A stretch of DNA of 37,933 nt from a virus, in IMG/VR virus record IMGVR_UViG_3300030380_003439, positions 1-37,933 of that record, one strand, 5' to 3'. The notes beneath the pieces are model-generated. The model was not told the origin of the DNA and searched no databases. It saw nothing but the letters and a program-made list of their open reading frames with translations. Numbering within the stretch: the first letter of the stretch is position 1; every line of letters starts with the position of its first letter. Shown here piece after piece: positions 17,401 through 25,663 of this stretch. Position numbers and translations under genes: made by a program.

Positions 17401-19821
17401 GATATAGAAAAAGTTGGTGTAGGTAGTAAAACTGTGCCTCTAGATGCAATAGAAGACTCCATTAAACCTGTGTTTGATGAAGTGCTAGGTAAGATAGAAG
17501 ATCCTATGCAAACTATCTTAACAGGTACAAACAAATTATCTTTGGTATCAAGACGTAACGAGTTTTTTCAAACATTAAAAAATGAAAACGCATCTATTGC
17601 AGCCGCAAGAAAAGCATTTTTAGAAGACCCTGAAAATGCAGGGAAAGTTTTACCGCCTGAGCTTCGTGGTTTTTTTAGAGAAACAGAACTAGAAGCGATG
17701 AATGAGTTAGGTAAAAACGTAAGACAGATTAAAATCGACGATACTCGTTCTATTGAAGCAGGTATTACAAACCCATTACATGATTTATATGCAGAGAAAG
17801 GTGTAGCTGATGCTATTGAAGAAGCTGGTATGTTGGCAAGAGACAATGGCACATTAAAACAACTGTATGATAATTTTATATTGTATCCAAAAGCAACATC
17901 ACAAATGGCAAAAACAATTTTAAGCCCTATCACACATGCACGTAACTTTATATCTGCAGGTGCATTTGCTACAGCAAATGGTTTAATACCAGGATTAACG
18001 GTTAGTGTTGATGATAGTGCTACAGCATTTAAAGAAGCATTTGGTATGTTGCAAACAAATATACCTGGCACACGTCAGGCAAACGACAGATACCGTGAGC
18101 TGTTAAGACTAGGTGTTGTGAACAGTGGTGTTAAATTAGGGGACTTACAGAAATTATTGAACGACGTAAACTTTGGTGAGTCGTTTACCGGCACACAACA
18201 ATTAAGAGATCAAATGCGTAAACTGTCTAAACTTAAAAAATGGACAGAAGATATGTATACAGCAGAAGATGATTTCTGGAAGATATCATCGTTTGCTATG
18301 GAGCGTGGTCGTCTTAAAAAAGTGTACGATAAATACGGCATGAAATATACAGACGATTTATTAGACAATGAAGCTGCTGAGATTGTTCGTAACAATATAC
18401 CTAACTATGATATGGTTAGTAGCTTTGTTAAAAGTTTAAGACAATTACCGTTTGGTAACTTCGTATCATTCCCTGCAGAAATATACAGAACTAGTTTTAA
18501 TATTATGGGTCGTATTATGAAAGAATTTAATACACCACATGTGCTTGATGATGGACGTACAGTATATCCGTTTAGATCAATAGCTATGAAACGAGCTCTT
18601 GGTTTTGGTACAACTGTTGTAGGTGTGCCTTATGCAACTGTAGAGGGGATGAAAGCGTTATACAATGTAACAGAAGATGAGATGCAGGCGCTTAGACGTT
18701 TCGTACCTGAGTGGTCTAAGAACTCTACACTTGTACCGGTGCGAGGTGATGACGGTAAACTAAAATACATAGACTTCTCTCATGCTAACGCGTACGACGC
18801 AATGATTAGACCATGGACAACAATGTTTAATGGTTTGCAAAAAGGTATTGCAGAAGACGATATTAAAAAAGAATTACTTATATCTATGATTGATGCAACA
18901 AAAGAAACTGCATCGCCGTTTGTTAGTGAATCAATTTGGACATCTGCTATTGCAGACATCTCACCTATCTTAGGTAGAAACGGTAGAACACAATCTGGTC
19001 GTAGACTATGGACAGATGAAACACCAATGGGTGACAAGTTTATGGAGTCGATAAAACATTTAGGTGCAACAGTTGTGCCTGGATCGTTGCCCGCGGTTAT
19101 TAGAATGAAGCAAGCAGTAACAGAAGAAGTTGATGAGTATGGTAGAACGTACGAGTTTTTAGATGAGGCATTAGGTATTGCTGGTTTTAGAGCAGTGCAA
19201 GTTGATCCTGTTGCAGCTATGAAATTTAAGATTGCAGATTTTAGAACAGGATTAAATGATGCACGTCGTGAGTTTACAGGACCACTATTAAAAGGTGGAC
19301 CTGTTACATCAGAACAAATTGTAGACCAATACCTGGTAGCAAACCAAGCTATGCACAGAGTACAAAAAAGAATGTTTGATGATTACTATGCAGCAAGAAC
19401 ACTAGGAGCTAGCACTGAAAAATTAAACAGAACGTTTGCAGACCGTGTGTCCAACACACAACTACGAGCAATTAGAGCAGGTCAATTTAAACCTTTTGTG
19501 CCATCAGAAAATATTGAACAGGCATTCAGAGATAATGCCAGAGCAATAGGTGAACCTGATAACTACAGGAGGGCTCGTGATTTTATAAGAAATTTAGTAA
19601 GAAGATTTAACAGAGTTAGCTTGCTTGGTGATTTACCAATTATAGAAAACCCTTATAGAACATCTTTAGGAACTAAAGTGTCAGAACCTTTCTCAGGACT
19701 TCCAACGCAACCACTACAGGATTTAGGTTTGACATCCCCTACAATAGGAACTAATTTAAATCAAACAGCAGTTCGGGGGCAACAAGTGTTTGGCTCCACT
19801 GACCCAATATTTGGAAGTTAA
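14467..19821 (+). CDS. Giant virion (internal/ejection) protein with HTH and HNH-like N-terminal part
   Basis: 1784 aa, the largest gene here, with AGGGGG before its ATG. Residues ~39-62 look like a helix-turn-helix (DQETIATKLNKSRSAVSSME). Residues ~285-330 resemble an HNH fold (FEHIDSI with H289, then NIRNIQFVRKQANRDKS with N317 and N326). Two copies of QGGRVGM(D/N)EGG at 434-444 and 482-492 mark a junction. The remaining ~1290 residues are a mix of helical and hydrophobic segments (for example about 530-560 and 640-660), as in large ejectosome proteins of podoviruses. The first ~440 codons are visibly more AT-rich than the rest, suggesting a fusion. It follows three putative internal proteins and precedes lysis genes. 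Virion role fairly likely; the HTH/HNH reading is tentative. Confidence 0.62.
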   Translation: MTALLKIFKHLPKAEQPSRFGFNNNDILKYIKLSNKNIDQETIATKLNKSRSAVSSMEKTLRLRRVAVNRAINSGKIKYTNNKIFTENYSPYDQVKARRALLQNSVNKAAKKFNPDKPETWRGIMDIDQSKGKISFILPDNKEVNNFIKLNFKKIRSTRYKGFGNKQRSYEESQDYFLKQVGIRPDRSGLKGAIDDLKKKWKSISDYESALKGKKSFAAKVRTDLENLFFKDNKEFVVFPISKHRPKAVQEKGLISAREYYGRLDDRKRAFNKAMGFADDDPNALEFEHIDSIMDVYKRSGNITSPEVAEKAMNIRNIQFVRKQANRDKSVLFEGNTKDSFKTMAEEARQLEATGQSEKLNLLNAKIQKKVDEFVEARRLDAEDGYPMFYDFTKNDWLPEAAQIKSNYLKNPIRGDDQFRNLIKSKNLTPFFKQGGRVGMDEGGMTFDEMIKDNMENHGMELKDAIEFTVKELYGDKAVYGQGGRVGMNEGGRVKLAAGGLSDKRKRSLESLTKNKVGTLESMLAGVGSGLIDIPKGAFTLGAALLDLGFGTSNAAKVEQYFDDLTGLDEKAEATFMGNLTKIMVNLGVPGGIAAKKGAELTTKALLAKKNGNYFKLTDPRLQKKFKTSLNAKGRLFATLGAAGAAGVADAIFVGDPEHVGTIGDLFGGPTQLLENDENSAAREVINRLKFGVDTSLLMGVVGGSGSAIKSMVRRRNELESNNDAIDKFLGAFRPRGMTPQEFFDLQRKNIGARAGDINYASQVSRSLDKHIDKIFPYTKNIFNKEGNKGRREFMAKLNDTLLSGGVSFDDATKQVRFGEMNAKKVEEITSMMKAKGGSSEDIQGVLDAFGDIRGGWGHMFTRLGGTMDDAAFGEFSTLFGEKFKSYLGATYDVFRNKSLIPLFNYRPSEEAIEKTVKVFREAAEAKGTPITREEAEYYVDQVVKSARAPASIATREDKTAGVYFNVPDFFVNSSTIADIEKVGVGSKTVPLDAIEDSIKPVFDEVLGKIEDPMQTILTGTNKLSLVSRRNEFFQTLKNENASIAAARKAFLEDPENAGKVLPPELRGFFRETELEAMNELGKNVRQIKIDDTRSIEAGITNPLHDLYAEKGVADAIEEAGMLARDNGTLKQLYDNFILYPKATSQMAKTILSPITHARNFISAGAFATANGLIPGLTVSVDDSATAFKEAFGMLQTNIPGTRQANDRYRELLRLGVVNSGVKLGDLQKLLNDVNFGESFTGTQQLRDQMRKLSKLKKWTEDMYTAEDDFWKISSFAMERGRLKKVYDKYGMKYTDDLLDNEAAEIVRNNIPNYDMVSSFVKSLRQLPFGNFVSFPAEIYRTSFNIMGRIMKEFNTPHVLDDGRTVYPFRSIAMKRALGFGTTVVGVPYATVEGMKALYNVTEDEMQALRRFVPEWSKNSTLVPVRGDDGKLKYIDFSHANAYDAMIRPWTTMFNGLQKGIAEDDIKKELLISMIDATKETASPFVSESIWTSAIADISPILGRNGRTQSGRRLWTDETPMGDKFMESIKHLGATVVPGSLPAVIRMKQAVTEEVDEYGRTYEFLDEALGIAGFRAVQVDPVAAMKFKIADFRTGLNDARREFTGPLLKGGPVTSEQIVDQYLVANQAMHRVQKRMFDDYYAARTLGASTEKLNRTFADRVSNTQLRAIRAGQFKPFVPSENIEQAFRDNARAIGEPDNYRRARDFIRNLVRRFNRVSLLGDLPIIENPYRTSLGTKVSEPFSGLPTQPLQDLGLTSPTIGTNLNQTAVRGQQVFGSTDPIFGS

Positions 19822-19822
19822 T

Positions 19823-20083
19823 ATGGACACAGTAAAAGGCATAACACCAGAGGATGAAAGAGAACACATTATATCTCTGTATGGTCATGTCAAAGGCGTA
19901 GAGCGTGAAATAGAATTAATAAAAACAAATCACCTCAAACATCTTGACGACAAAATTACACACGTACACGAAGACGTAGAAAAATTGGGTGGTAAAATAG
20001 ATACGATCTATTGGGTTGTTTTATCTACAGTGGGGGCTGTAGGATTAATTTTTATAGAAACATTATTAGGGATGATGTCATGA
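19823..20083 (+). CDS. XhlA-like holin candidate
   Basis: 86 aa from an ATG with GGAAG upstream. Residues 1-60 are charged and helical with a heptad-like pattern (VEREIELIKTN, LDDKITHVHEDVEKLGGKID), then one membrane segment at 62-84 and almost no tail. This is the layout of XhlA-type hemolysin/holin partners. It overlaps the M15 peptidase gene by four bases, the usual arrangement of a lysis pair. Alternative: an anchor for the peptidase. Confidence 0.62.
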   Translation: MDTVKGITPEDEREHIISLYGHVKGVEREIELIKTNHLKHLDDKITHVHEDVEKLGGKIDTIYWVVLSTVGAVGLIFIETLLGMMS

Positions 20084-20547
20084 ACTTATCGAATAACTTT
20101 ACACTAGCAGAGCTAACTAAATCTCAAACAGCGGTACGTAAAAATATTAACAATGAACCGGGGACCGCGGAGATTAACAATCTTATTCACCTAGCGGAGG
20201 CCATCCTACAACCAGTGCGTGAGCATTTTGGTAAACCGGTTATGATATCTTCAGGCTATAGAAGCCCAGCGTTGTGCGAGGCTATCGGCTCTTCGTCTAA
20301 GTCACAACATGCCAAGGGTGAGGCAGCAGACTTTGAGATAAATGGAGTTGACAACAAGGAACTTGCAACGTGGATTACAAAAAATTGTGAATTTGATCAG
20401 TTAATACTAGAGTTCTATGATGGTGTTGATCCAAATTCAGGATGGGTTCATTGCTCAGCGAAAAGAGAACCAGGAACAGGGCGCAAGCAAATACTACAAG
20501 CAAAGAAGATAGAAGGTAGAACAGCGTACGAACCGATAATTCTTTAG
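20080..20547 (+). CDS. M15 family peptidoglycan peptidase (endolysin)
   Basis: 155 aa. The Peptidase M15A zinc site is complete: H77-x6-D84 in SQHAKGEAADFEI and H124 in GWVHCS, with the preceding SGYRSPALCEAIG. These enzymes are D-alanyl-D-alanine carboxypeptidases or L-Ala-D-Glu endopeptidases; in phages they act as lysins. No signal peptide, so export would depend on the holin candidate just upstream. I chose the ATG overlapping that gene's stop. The 3' end overlaps the convergent SNF2 helicase gene by four bases with no terminator between. Confidence 0.85.
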   Translation: MNLSNNFTLAELTKSQTAVRKNINNEPGTAEINNLIHLAEAILQPVREHFGKPVMISSGYRSPALCEAIGSSSKSQHAKGEAADFEINGVDNKELATWITKNCEFDQLILEFYDGVDPNSGWVHCSAKREPGTGRKQILQAKKIEGRTAYEPIIL

Positions 20548-21989
20548 ATCCAATCTTTAATATCTTCTCCCATGATTTCATTTGCAATGTTAACCTTATC
20601 TTTAAGTGCTTTAATTATACGCTCATCTATAGTCTTTTCCGACACTAAATCCACATAAGTAACGCTGCCAGTTTGGCCGATACGATGCGCACGATCCTCT
20701 GATTGTAATCTTTTTTCTAAATCATAGCTGTTGGAATAGTAGATAACTGTGTTAGCAGCAGTCAAGGTAATTCCGTACCCTCCAGTAGAGGGGTTTCCGA
20801 CGAAATAGCGTGTAGGGCCCTTAACTTGCTGAAACTGAGCAATGTGGTCCTGGCGAAGGGTAGCATCCACCCCACCGTGATATTCGACTGTAGAGGCTTC
20901 TCCGTAAGCTTTTTTTAAAGAATCGACTATTTTTTTTATGTCTTCACGGTAAGTTGCCCATATTATGACCTTGCCTTCAGTTTCTTCTAGACAATCCATC
21001 AAAGCTGTGAGTCTGTTATTTTTAAGATGTATAATTGTGTCGTCGTCAGCTTTAAATGTGCCACATGTAATCTGATGCAGTCTTAATAATGTTGTTAGTG
21101 CTGTTGCTGAGCTCATAATCTTACCGTCATGTTCTGCAATCGCAGCTCTCTTCATAGTGTAGTATTTTTCTTGTTGCTCAGGTGTCATTTCTACAGTGCG
21201 TGTTGTAAATACTTTGGGTGGTAGATCTAAACAATCTTCTTTTAACACGCGATAAGAAAACTTTTCTAGTTTGTCAGCAAGCTCATCTAATCTTCTGTAG
21301 CTTGTAACAAGCTGTACTTGACGTCCGCCAAAGTTTCTTTTCATCATGTTTGCATAACGTGCACGGAATGAATAATAAGATTCGTGACCTAAATGATAAG
21401 GGTCCAGGAATTCACATTGACTATATAAATCAAGAGGTGATTTGGTTACAGGGGAGCCTGTTAATATTCTACGATACGACGCTAGATTCCCTATTGTTAA
21501 TATATTTTTTGTGCGTTTGGCTATCGGATTCTTGATTGTCGTTGATTCGTCAATTCCTATTAAAGCTTTCCCAAGGAATATGTTAAGGAAACGGTGAGCA
21601 AAGTCCAGACCTTTTGACGTAGAAAATGCTTCTATGTTCATTATCAATATCTTAAGATCACCTTTGTCATCAAATAATGTATCTAACTCAGCCTGTTTTT
21701 TCTTTGTTTGTGTTGGTTCCCATAATACTTTTGTATGATCTACATGATCTGGTAGGTGTACAGGAAACTCTATGTCGTGCCAGTTTTTGTACACGCCTTT
21801 AGGTGCCACAACTAACGCACCGCGGATCGCTCCTCTGTCATACAGCATAGCTATATTATCAACGAGGACCTTGGATTTACCTGTACCCATTTCCATAAAT
21901 AAAGCGTAGGTTTTTTGGGCCCACGACTTTTCTAATGCCTTGAGTTGATGCTCGTAAGGCTTAGTTTTAAACTTATAATGTTTTATCAT
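20544..21989 (-). CDS. SNF2-family DNA helicase/translocase
   Basis: 481 aa from the ATG at 21989, preceded by AAGAAAGA. SF2 motifs are clear: Q-like PYEHQLKAL, Walker A MEMGTGKSK (33-40), VVAPKGVYKNW (Ia), DEST (147-150, a DEAD-box variant), LTGSPV (III), VIIWATYR (IV), GYGITLTAANTVIYY (V) and QSEDRAHRIGQT (VI), the last diagnostic of SNF2 enzymes. It would use ATP to move along or remodel DNA in phage replication or recombination. It is the only minus-strand gene in the first 37 kb and faces away from the replication operon, sharing an overlapping promoter region with it. Confidence 0.93.
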   Translation of the reverse strand: MIKHYKFKTKPYEHQLKALEKSWAQKTYALFMEMGTGKSKVLVDNIAMLYDRGAIRGALVVAPKGVYKNWHDIEFPVHLPDHVDHTKVLWEPTQTKKKQAELDTLFDDKGDLKILIMNIEAFSTSKGLDFAHRFLNIFLGKALIGIDESTTIKNPIAKRTKNILTIGNLASYRRILTGSPVTKSPLDLYSQCEFLDPYHLGHESYYSFRARYANMMKRNFGGRQVQLVTSYRRLDELADKLEKFSYRVLKEDCLDLPPKVFTTRTVEMTPEQQEKYYTMKRAAIAEHDGKIMSSATALTTLLRLHQITCGTFKADDDTIIHLKNNRLTALMDCLEETEGKVIIWATYREDIKKIVDSLKKAYGEASTVEYHGGVDATLRQDHIAQFQQVKGPTRYFVGNPSTGGYGITLTAANTVIYYSNSYDLEKRLQSEDRAHRIGQTGSVTYVDLVSEKTIDERIIKALKDKVNIANEIMGEDIKDWI

Positions 21990-21999
21990 ATATTCTTTC

Positions 22000-22027
22000 T
22001 TGACATTTATATAATCATACTTATATT
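22000..22027 (+). promoter_or_regulatory. Promoter of the replication operon
   Basis: TTGACA (22000-22005), 16-base spacer, TATATT (22022-22027); GGAGA and the first ATG follow at 22056. Near-consensus sigma70 boxes imply use of the host RNA polymerase, in line with the absence of a phage RNA polymerase gene here. Confidence 0.68.
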
Positions 22028-22036
22028 CAAAGTCAA
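22008..22036 (-). promoter_or_regulatory. Minus-strand promoter for the SNF2 helicase
   Basis: Reading the minus strand: TTGACT (22036-22031), 17-base spacer, TATATA (22013-22008), followed by AAGAAAGA and the helicase ATG at 21989. It overlaps the plus-strand promoter so that each -10 box lies in the other's spacer. Confidence 0.6.
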
Positions 22037-22055
22037 CGACAAAACGGAGAAAGTT

Positions 22056-22220
22056 ATGGATGAACAAAAAACAATAAATTCTTTATTAGGTATGTTGCAA
22101 AAACGTAACAATGATATAATTAATTTAGAATTACAAGTTGCGCAGTTGACAGACAAACTGAACGCAGCTACACAGAAAGAAGAAAGTGATAATGACAAAA
22201 CAAAGGAACAAGATATTTGA
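22056..22220 (+). CDS. Small coiled-coil protein, first gene of the replication operon
   Basis: 54 aa from an ATG preceded by GGAGA. A heptad pattern (LLGMLQKRNNDIINLELQVAQLTDKL) covers residues 10-35 and the tail is highly charged. Unknown function; as the first product of an early promoter a regulatory role or host-takeover role is possible. Upstream in-frame extensions would run through the promoter and are rejected. Confidence 0.65.
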   Translation: MDEQKTINSLLGMLQKRNNDIINLELQVAQLTDKLNAATQKEESDNDKTKEQDI

Positions 22221-22608
22221 ACTATACGATCGTAGAAGTTTAGTAGATTTTTTAGATTATAAAGAAGCTCAACCTAACGATCCTTTAGTTTACGTACTAC
22301 AACACCCACCTAGGAATATGAATATTCTTGGGGCGACAGAGTTTGGTAACTTAGTGATTTGTTTACCGGAAAACTCGCAAATGATTTTTAGTTCTGGACC
22401 TTTCATTTTTAAAATGAAAAAGAATTTAAAAGATTTTACACCAAACGATTACATTTTATGTACAGGTGATCCTGCAGTGATTGGATTGTCTACAGCTATT
22501 GTCAGTGACAATACAAATGGAGAATTTAATTTATTGAAGTGGGACAAAAGAGAACAAACATATTATCCCCTACGGATAGATATATACCAGAAAGGAGAAA
22601 TGGAGTGA
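22192..22608 (+). CDS. Hypothetical protein of the replication operon
   Basis: 138 aa starting at ATG 22192, with GAAGAAAG upstream. Mixed alpha/beta composition with segments PLVYVLQHPPRNMNIL, GNLVICLPEN and KDFTPNDYILCTGDPAVIGL suggesting a small beta-rich fold. No motif identified. It overlaps both neighbours, the next one by GTGA, so it belongs to the early operon. Confidence 0.6.
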   Translation: MTKQRNKIFELYDRRSLVDFLDYKEAQPNDPLVYVLQHPPRNMNILGATEFGNLVICLPENSQMIFSSGPFIFKMKKNLKDFTPNDYILCTGDPAVIGLSTAIVSDNTNGEFNLLKWDKREQTYYPLRIDIYQKGEME

Positions 22609-23165
22609 GCACACTTACATTAGACGATTTAGAAGACGATCAACAAAATTTGATTGAAAGAACAGACATTCAAACACTAGCTGATTCTTGCAAAGAATTA
22701 CAGGCATTTGAAAATGAAATAGCTGAGCTAGAAGAAAAAATTAAATACAAAAAAGAACAGGCAGACAAGATTTCTTCGGAGGTGATACCTAACTTGCTAG
22801 CAGAGCAAGGGCTATCATCTTTGAAACTCGCTGACGGTAGCGGTGTAGAGGTTAGAAAATCCTACAGTTGCACTGTAAAAAAAGACTCGGTCGAATCAGC
22901 GTATACATGGCTTCGTGAGAACGGACTAGGTGATCTTATTAAAAATGAGATTGCTGTACAGTTCGGGAAGGGCGAAGATAACAAGGCGGAGCAGATGCTT
23001 TACCTTGCCGCCGAACAAGGTTATGAGCCTACCCAAAAACAAAAGGTAGAACCTATGACTTTGAAGGCGCTTTACCGGGAGCGTATTGAGGCCGGCCTCG
23101 ATATGCCCTCGGAGTTTTTTCACACCTTTGTGAAAGATCAAACTAAAATTAGCCGGAAATCATGA
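22605..23165 (+). CDS. Coiled-coil phage protein upstream of the ssDNA-binding protein
   Basis: 186 aa from GTG 22605, chosen because AGGAG is seven bases upstream and the codon overlaps the previous stop. Residues ~25-65 form a charged coiled coil (FENEIAELEEKIKYKKEQADKI). A small globular domain follows (LSSLKLADGSGVEVRKSYS, then WLRENGLGDLIKNEI), and the end is MPSEFFHTFVKDQTKISRK. Proteins of this layout directly precede SSB genes in related phages and resemble Gp157-type DNA-associated phage proteins; the role is not known. Confidence 0.6.
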   Translation: MSTLTLDDLEDDQQNLIERTDIQTLADSCKELQAFENEIAELEEKIKYKKEQADKISSEVIPNLLAEQGLSSLKLADGSGVEVRKSYSCTVKKDSVESAYTWLRENGLGDLIKNEIAVQFGKGEDNKAEQMLYLAAEQGYEPTQKQKVEPMTLKALYRERIEAGLDMPSEFFHTFVKDQTKISRKS

Positions 23166-23182
23166 AAAAGGAGAAAAGAACC

Positions 23183-23944
23183 ATGAACCAAGTAGTAGAA
23201 AAAAAGAAGACGGACGTAGCTCTTACAAGCATGTTCGAACAAGATGCTAACACTGCAATAGGAGAAATGGGAGCGGAAGATTTTGCGTTACCGTTCTTAC
23301 GAGTGTTAGGACAACTGTCACCCGAGACAAACAAACGGGATGCCAAGTATGTAGAAGGCGCAGAGCCAGGTATGATATTCAATACCGTGACGAAGCAGAC
23401 ATATGATGGTGAGAAAGGTATCAACATAATCCCATGTTATTATAAACGTGAGTATGTTGAGTGGTCGGATAGAGGACAGGGCACAAGTGCTCCTGTTGCA
23501 ATTCATGCGGCTAACAGTGGTATCATCAAGCAAGCTAAGCGTGATGCAAGTTATAAAGATAGACTAGACAATGGTAACTATCTTGAAAACACAGCGTCAT
23601 ACTTTGTATTGACTGAAGATATGCAAACAGCATTGATTTCTATGAAGTCAACGCAACTTAAAGTGAGTCGTAATTGGAATGCGATGATGGCTAGTATCAA
23701 ACTAAAAGGTAAAAATGGTTTGTTTACACCGGCGGCTTACAGTCACGTGTATAACCTTAAAACAGTAGAGCAATCAAATGACAAGGGAACTTGGTTTGGT
23801 TGGAGTGTTGAAAAGGTTGGACCTGTACAAGACAAAGCGATGTACGAGTCCGCAAAAAGTTTTGCTGATAGTGTTTCTACGGGAGACGTGAAAGCAAAAC
23901 ATGGTAATGACAGTACGGAATCAAAAGAAGACGTACCGTTTTAA
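23183..23944 (+). CDS. Phage single-stranded DNA-binding protein
   Basis: 253 aa. I prefer ATG 23183, which has AAGGAG nine bases before it, over an ATG 21 bases upstream without a good site. The core has the pattern of marine phage SSB proteins (FALPFLRVLGQLSP, GMIFNTVTKQTYDG, GINIIPCYYKREYVEW, LISMKSTQLKVSRNWNAMM). The protein ends in an acidic, flexible tail finishing EDVPF, like the DDIPF tip of bacterial SSB that docks partner proteins. It would protect ssDNA and recruit polymerase or helicase, analogous to T7 gp2.5. Confidence 0.75.
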   Translation: MNQVVEKKKTDVALTSMFEQDANTAIGEMGAEDFALPFLRVLGQLSPETNKRDAKYVEGAEPGMIFNTVTKQTYDGEKGINIIPCYYKREYVEWSDRGQGTSAPVAIHAANSGIIKQAKRDASYKDRLDNGNYLENTASYFVLTEDMQTALISMKSTQLKVSRNWNAMMASIKLKGKNGLFTPAAYSHVYNLKTVEQSNDKGTWFGWSVEKVGPVQDKAMYESAKSFADSVSTGDVKAKHGNDSTESKEDVPF

Positions 23945-23951
23945 CCATGGT

Positions 23952-23987
23952 GTAGCCCCTAGTTTACTCCCCCGTACTGGGGGCTAC
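23952..23987 (+). promoter_or_regulatory. Strong RNA hairpin between SSB and zinc-ribbon genes
   Basis: A 12-bp stem (GTAGCCCCTAGT at 23952-23963 with ACTGGGGGCTAC at 23976-23987, one G-T pair) closes a 12-base loop containing CCCCC. No U-tract follows; AAAGGA and the next start come 16 bases later. It is unusually GC-rich for this region. It may stabilise the abundant SSB transcript, be a processing site or attenuate downstream expression. Confidence 0.7.
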
Positions 23988-24002
23988 GAGAAAGGATTAT
24001 AT

Positions 24003-24146
24003 ATGATTGATGAAGAAAAGACATGTGTAAAATGCGGTAATACATTTAAAATACACCACCCTTCGCAAAGACGAAAACAATATTGTTCAGCACCATGCAG
24101 TAATGGTTATTACAATACAGCAAACAAAAAGAGAAAGAAGAAATGA
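24003..24146 (+). CDS. Small zinc-finger protein
   Basis: 47 aa with AAAGGA before the ATG. Cys pairs CVKC (C8, C11) and YCSAPC (C28, C32) would bind one zinc, and the C-terminus is a Lys/Arg run (NKKRKKK). The fold resembles short zinc ribbons that bind nucleic acid. It overlaps the primase start by four bases (ATGA) and could supply a zinc module to it. Confidence 0.7.
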   Translation: MIDEEKTCVKCGNTFKIHHPSQRRKQYCSAPCSNGYYNTANKKRKKK

Positions 24147-25663
24147 AGTTTAGAGAAATATTTGAGGGCAACAAAAGTGCGTATGGTCAGTTAGTTTTAT
24201 CTGGTGAAACTACAGACAAAGGCAAGGCCATAGGAAAAGCATTTATAAAACGTGAACCAATACCAGAAGACTTTTGGCAAGACCATCTTGATGGTAAAGA
24301 ACCTGCGTTAGGTGTAATACCTATAAACGAAAATAATGAGTGTCGTTGGGGCTGTATAGACGTTGACGAGTACAAAGGCCTAGATCACAAAAAAATAATG
24401 GCTTCCATCAAGTCCCATAAATTCCCATTAATAACTTTTAGGTCAAAATCTGGTGGTGCACATTTATTTTTATTTGCAACAGATTACATACCTGCTGCAT
24501 TAATGCAGTCAAAACTAAAGATGATGTCAGAAGCTTTAGGTTATGCAGGCAGTGAGATATTTCCAAAACAAACTGAAATATTAGTTGAACGCGGTGATAC
24601 AGGAAACTTTTTAAACTTACCATACCACGGTGGCATTAGGGGATTGCGTTATACTTTTGACGCAGAGGGAAACGCGGCTAGTTTAGAATCATTCTATTCT
24701 ATATATGATGAATGGGTACAGACACGAGAACAGATAGAAGCGATAGTTGCTGTAAAAAAAATTGAAACTAACGAAGCGTTTAAAGATGGACCACCTTGCT
24801 TAAATAAATTAGCGGACGAAGGTTTTGGTGAAGGATCACGAAACAATGCATTATTTAATGTAGCTGTGTATCACAAGCAAGCTAACCCAGACACATGGGA
24901 GAACGATGTGATGTCGTCTAATCAAAAGTATATGGACCCACCATTGAGCTTTCAAGAAGTAAAACAATTGATGAATTCTATTGGTAAACGTGGCTATGAT
25001 AAATACAGATGTAAAGACCAACCGATATGTGGTGTATGCAATGCTGCAAAATGTAGAACAAAAAAGTTTGGTGTAGGTTTTGAAGAAGAGCAGATGCCGG
25101 AGTTTGGTACACTGTCAAAAATTAATTCTAATCCACCACAATGGTTTTTAGATGTAGACAGCAAGAGAGTAGAATTAAAAACAGAACAGCTACACAATCC
25201 TAATTTGTTTGCGATAGCAGTATTAGATCAAGCAAATATTGTATCACCAATACCTAAAGCAAAAGATTGGAGAGAGGTATATGTAAAACCTTTGATGGGT
25301 AATCTACAAGAGATAGAACCTCTTGAGTCATTGAGTCCACAAAACCAAATAGAAAATTTATTATATGACTTTACAGTGCACAGAGCGATAGCGCGTACGA
25401 AAGACGATATACTTAATAAAGCTGCATGGACTGACGAGGGCTACACATACTTTAGAATGGAAGACTTTTATAGTTTTGCAAAAAGAAATAACTGGGAACT
25501 AGATAAAATAAAAACAGGTAATTTAATTAAACAACTAAAAATATTTGAAGAAGAAGTTAGAATGACTTTAAAAAATCAAACACCAAGAGTCGTTAAGATC
25601 AAAGCGATGAAGACATACAAACCAGATGTGTCTCATGTTACATATCAAGAGAGTCCGTTCTAA
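24143..25663 (+). CDS. Phage DNA primase, archaeo-eukaryotic primase type
   Basis: 506 aa. The N-terminal domain shows the AEP catalytic signatures: GCIDVDEY (D73, D75) and a nucleotide-binding SKSGGAHLFLF (101-111), with an ILVERGDTGNFLNLP strand following. Around 280-310 a Cys cluster (YRCKDQPICGVCNAAKC) is a probable zinc site following a PriCT-like helical region. The C-terminal third is helical and charged. It makes primers for the downstream polymerase. Neighbours are SSB, UvrD helicase and polymerase, joined by overlapping stops and starts. Confidence 0.8.
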   Translation: MKFREIFEGNKSAYGQLVLSGETTDKGKAIGKAFIKREPIPEDFWQDHLDGKEPALGVIPINENNECRWGCIDVDEYKGLDHKKIMASIKSHKFPLITFRSKSGGAHLFLFATDYIPAALMQSKLKMMSEALGYAGSEIFPKQTEILVERGDTGNFLNLPYHGGIRGLRYTFDAEGNAASLESFYSIYDEWVQTREQIEAIVAVKKIETNEAFKDGPPCLNKLADEGFGEGSRNNALFNVAVYHKQANPDTWENDVMSSNQKYMDPPLSFQEVKQLMNSIGKRGYDKYRCKDQPICGVCNAAKCRTKKFGVGFEEEQMPEFGTLSKINSNPPQWFLDVDSKRVELKTEQLHNPNLFAIAVLDQANIVSPIPKAKDWREVYVKPLMGNLQEIEPLESLSPQNQIENLLYDFTVHRAIARTKDDILNKAAWTDEGYTYFRMEDFYSFAKRNNWELDKIKTGNLIKQLKIFEEEVRMTLKNQTPRVVKIKAMKTYKPDVSHVTYQESPF

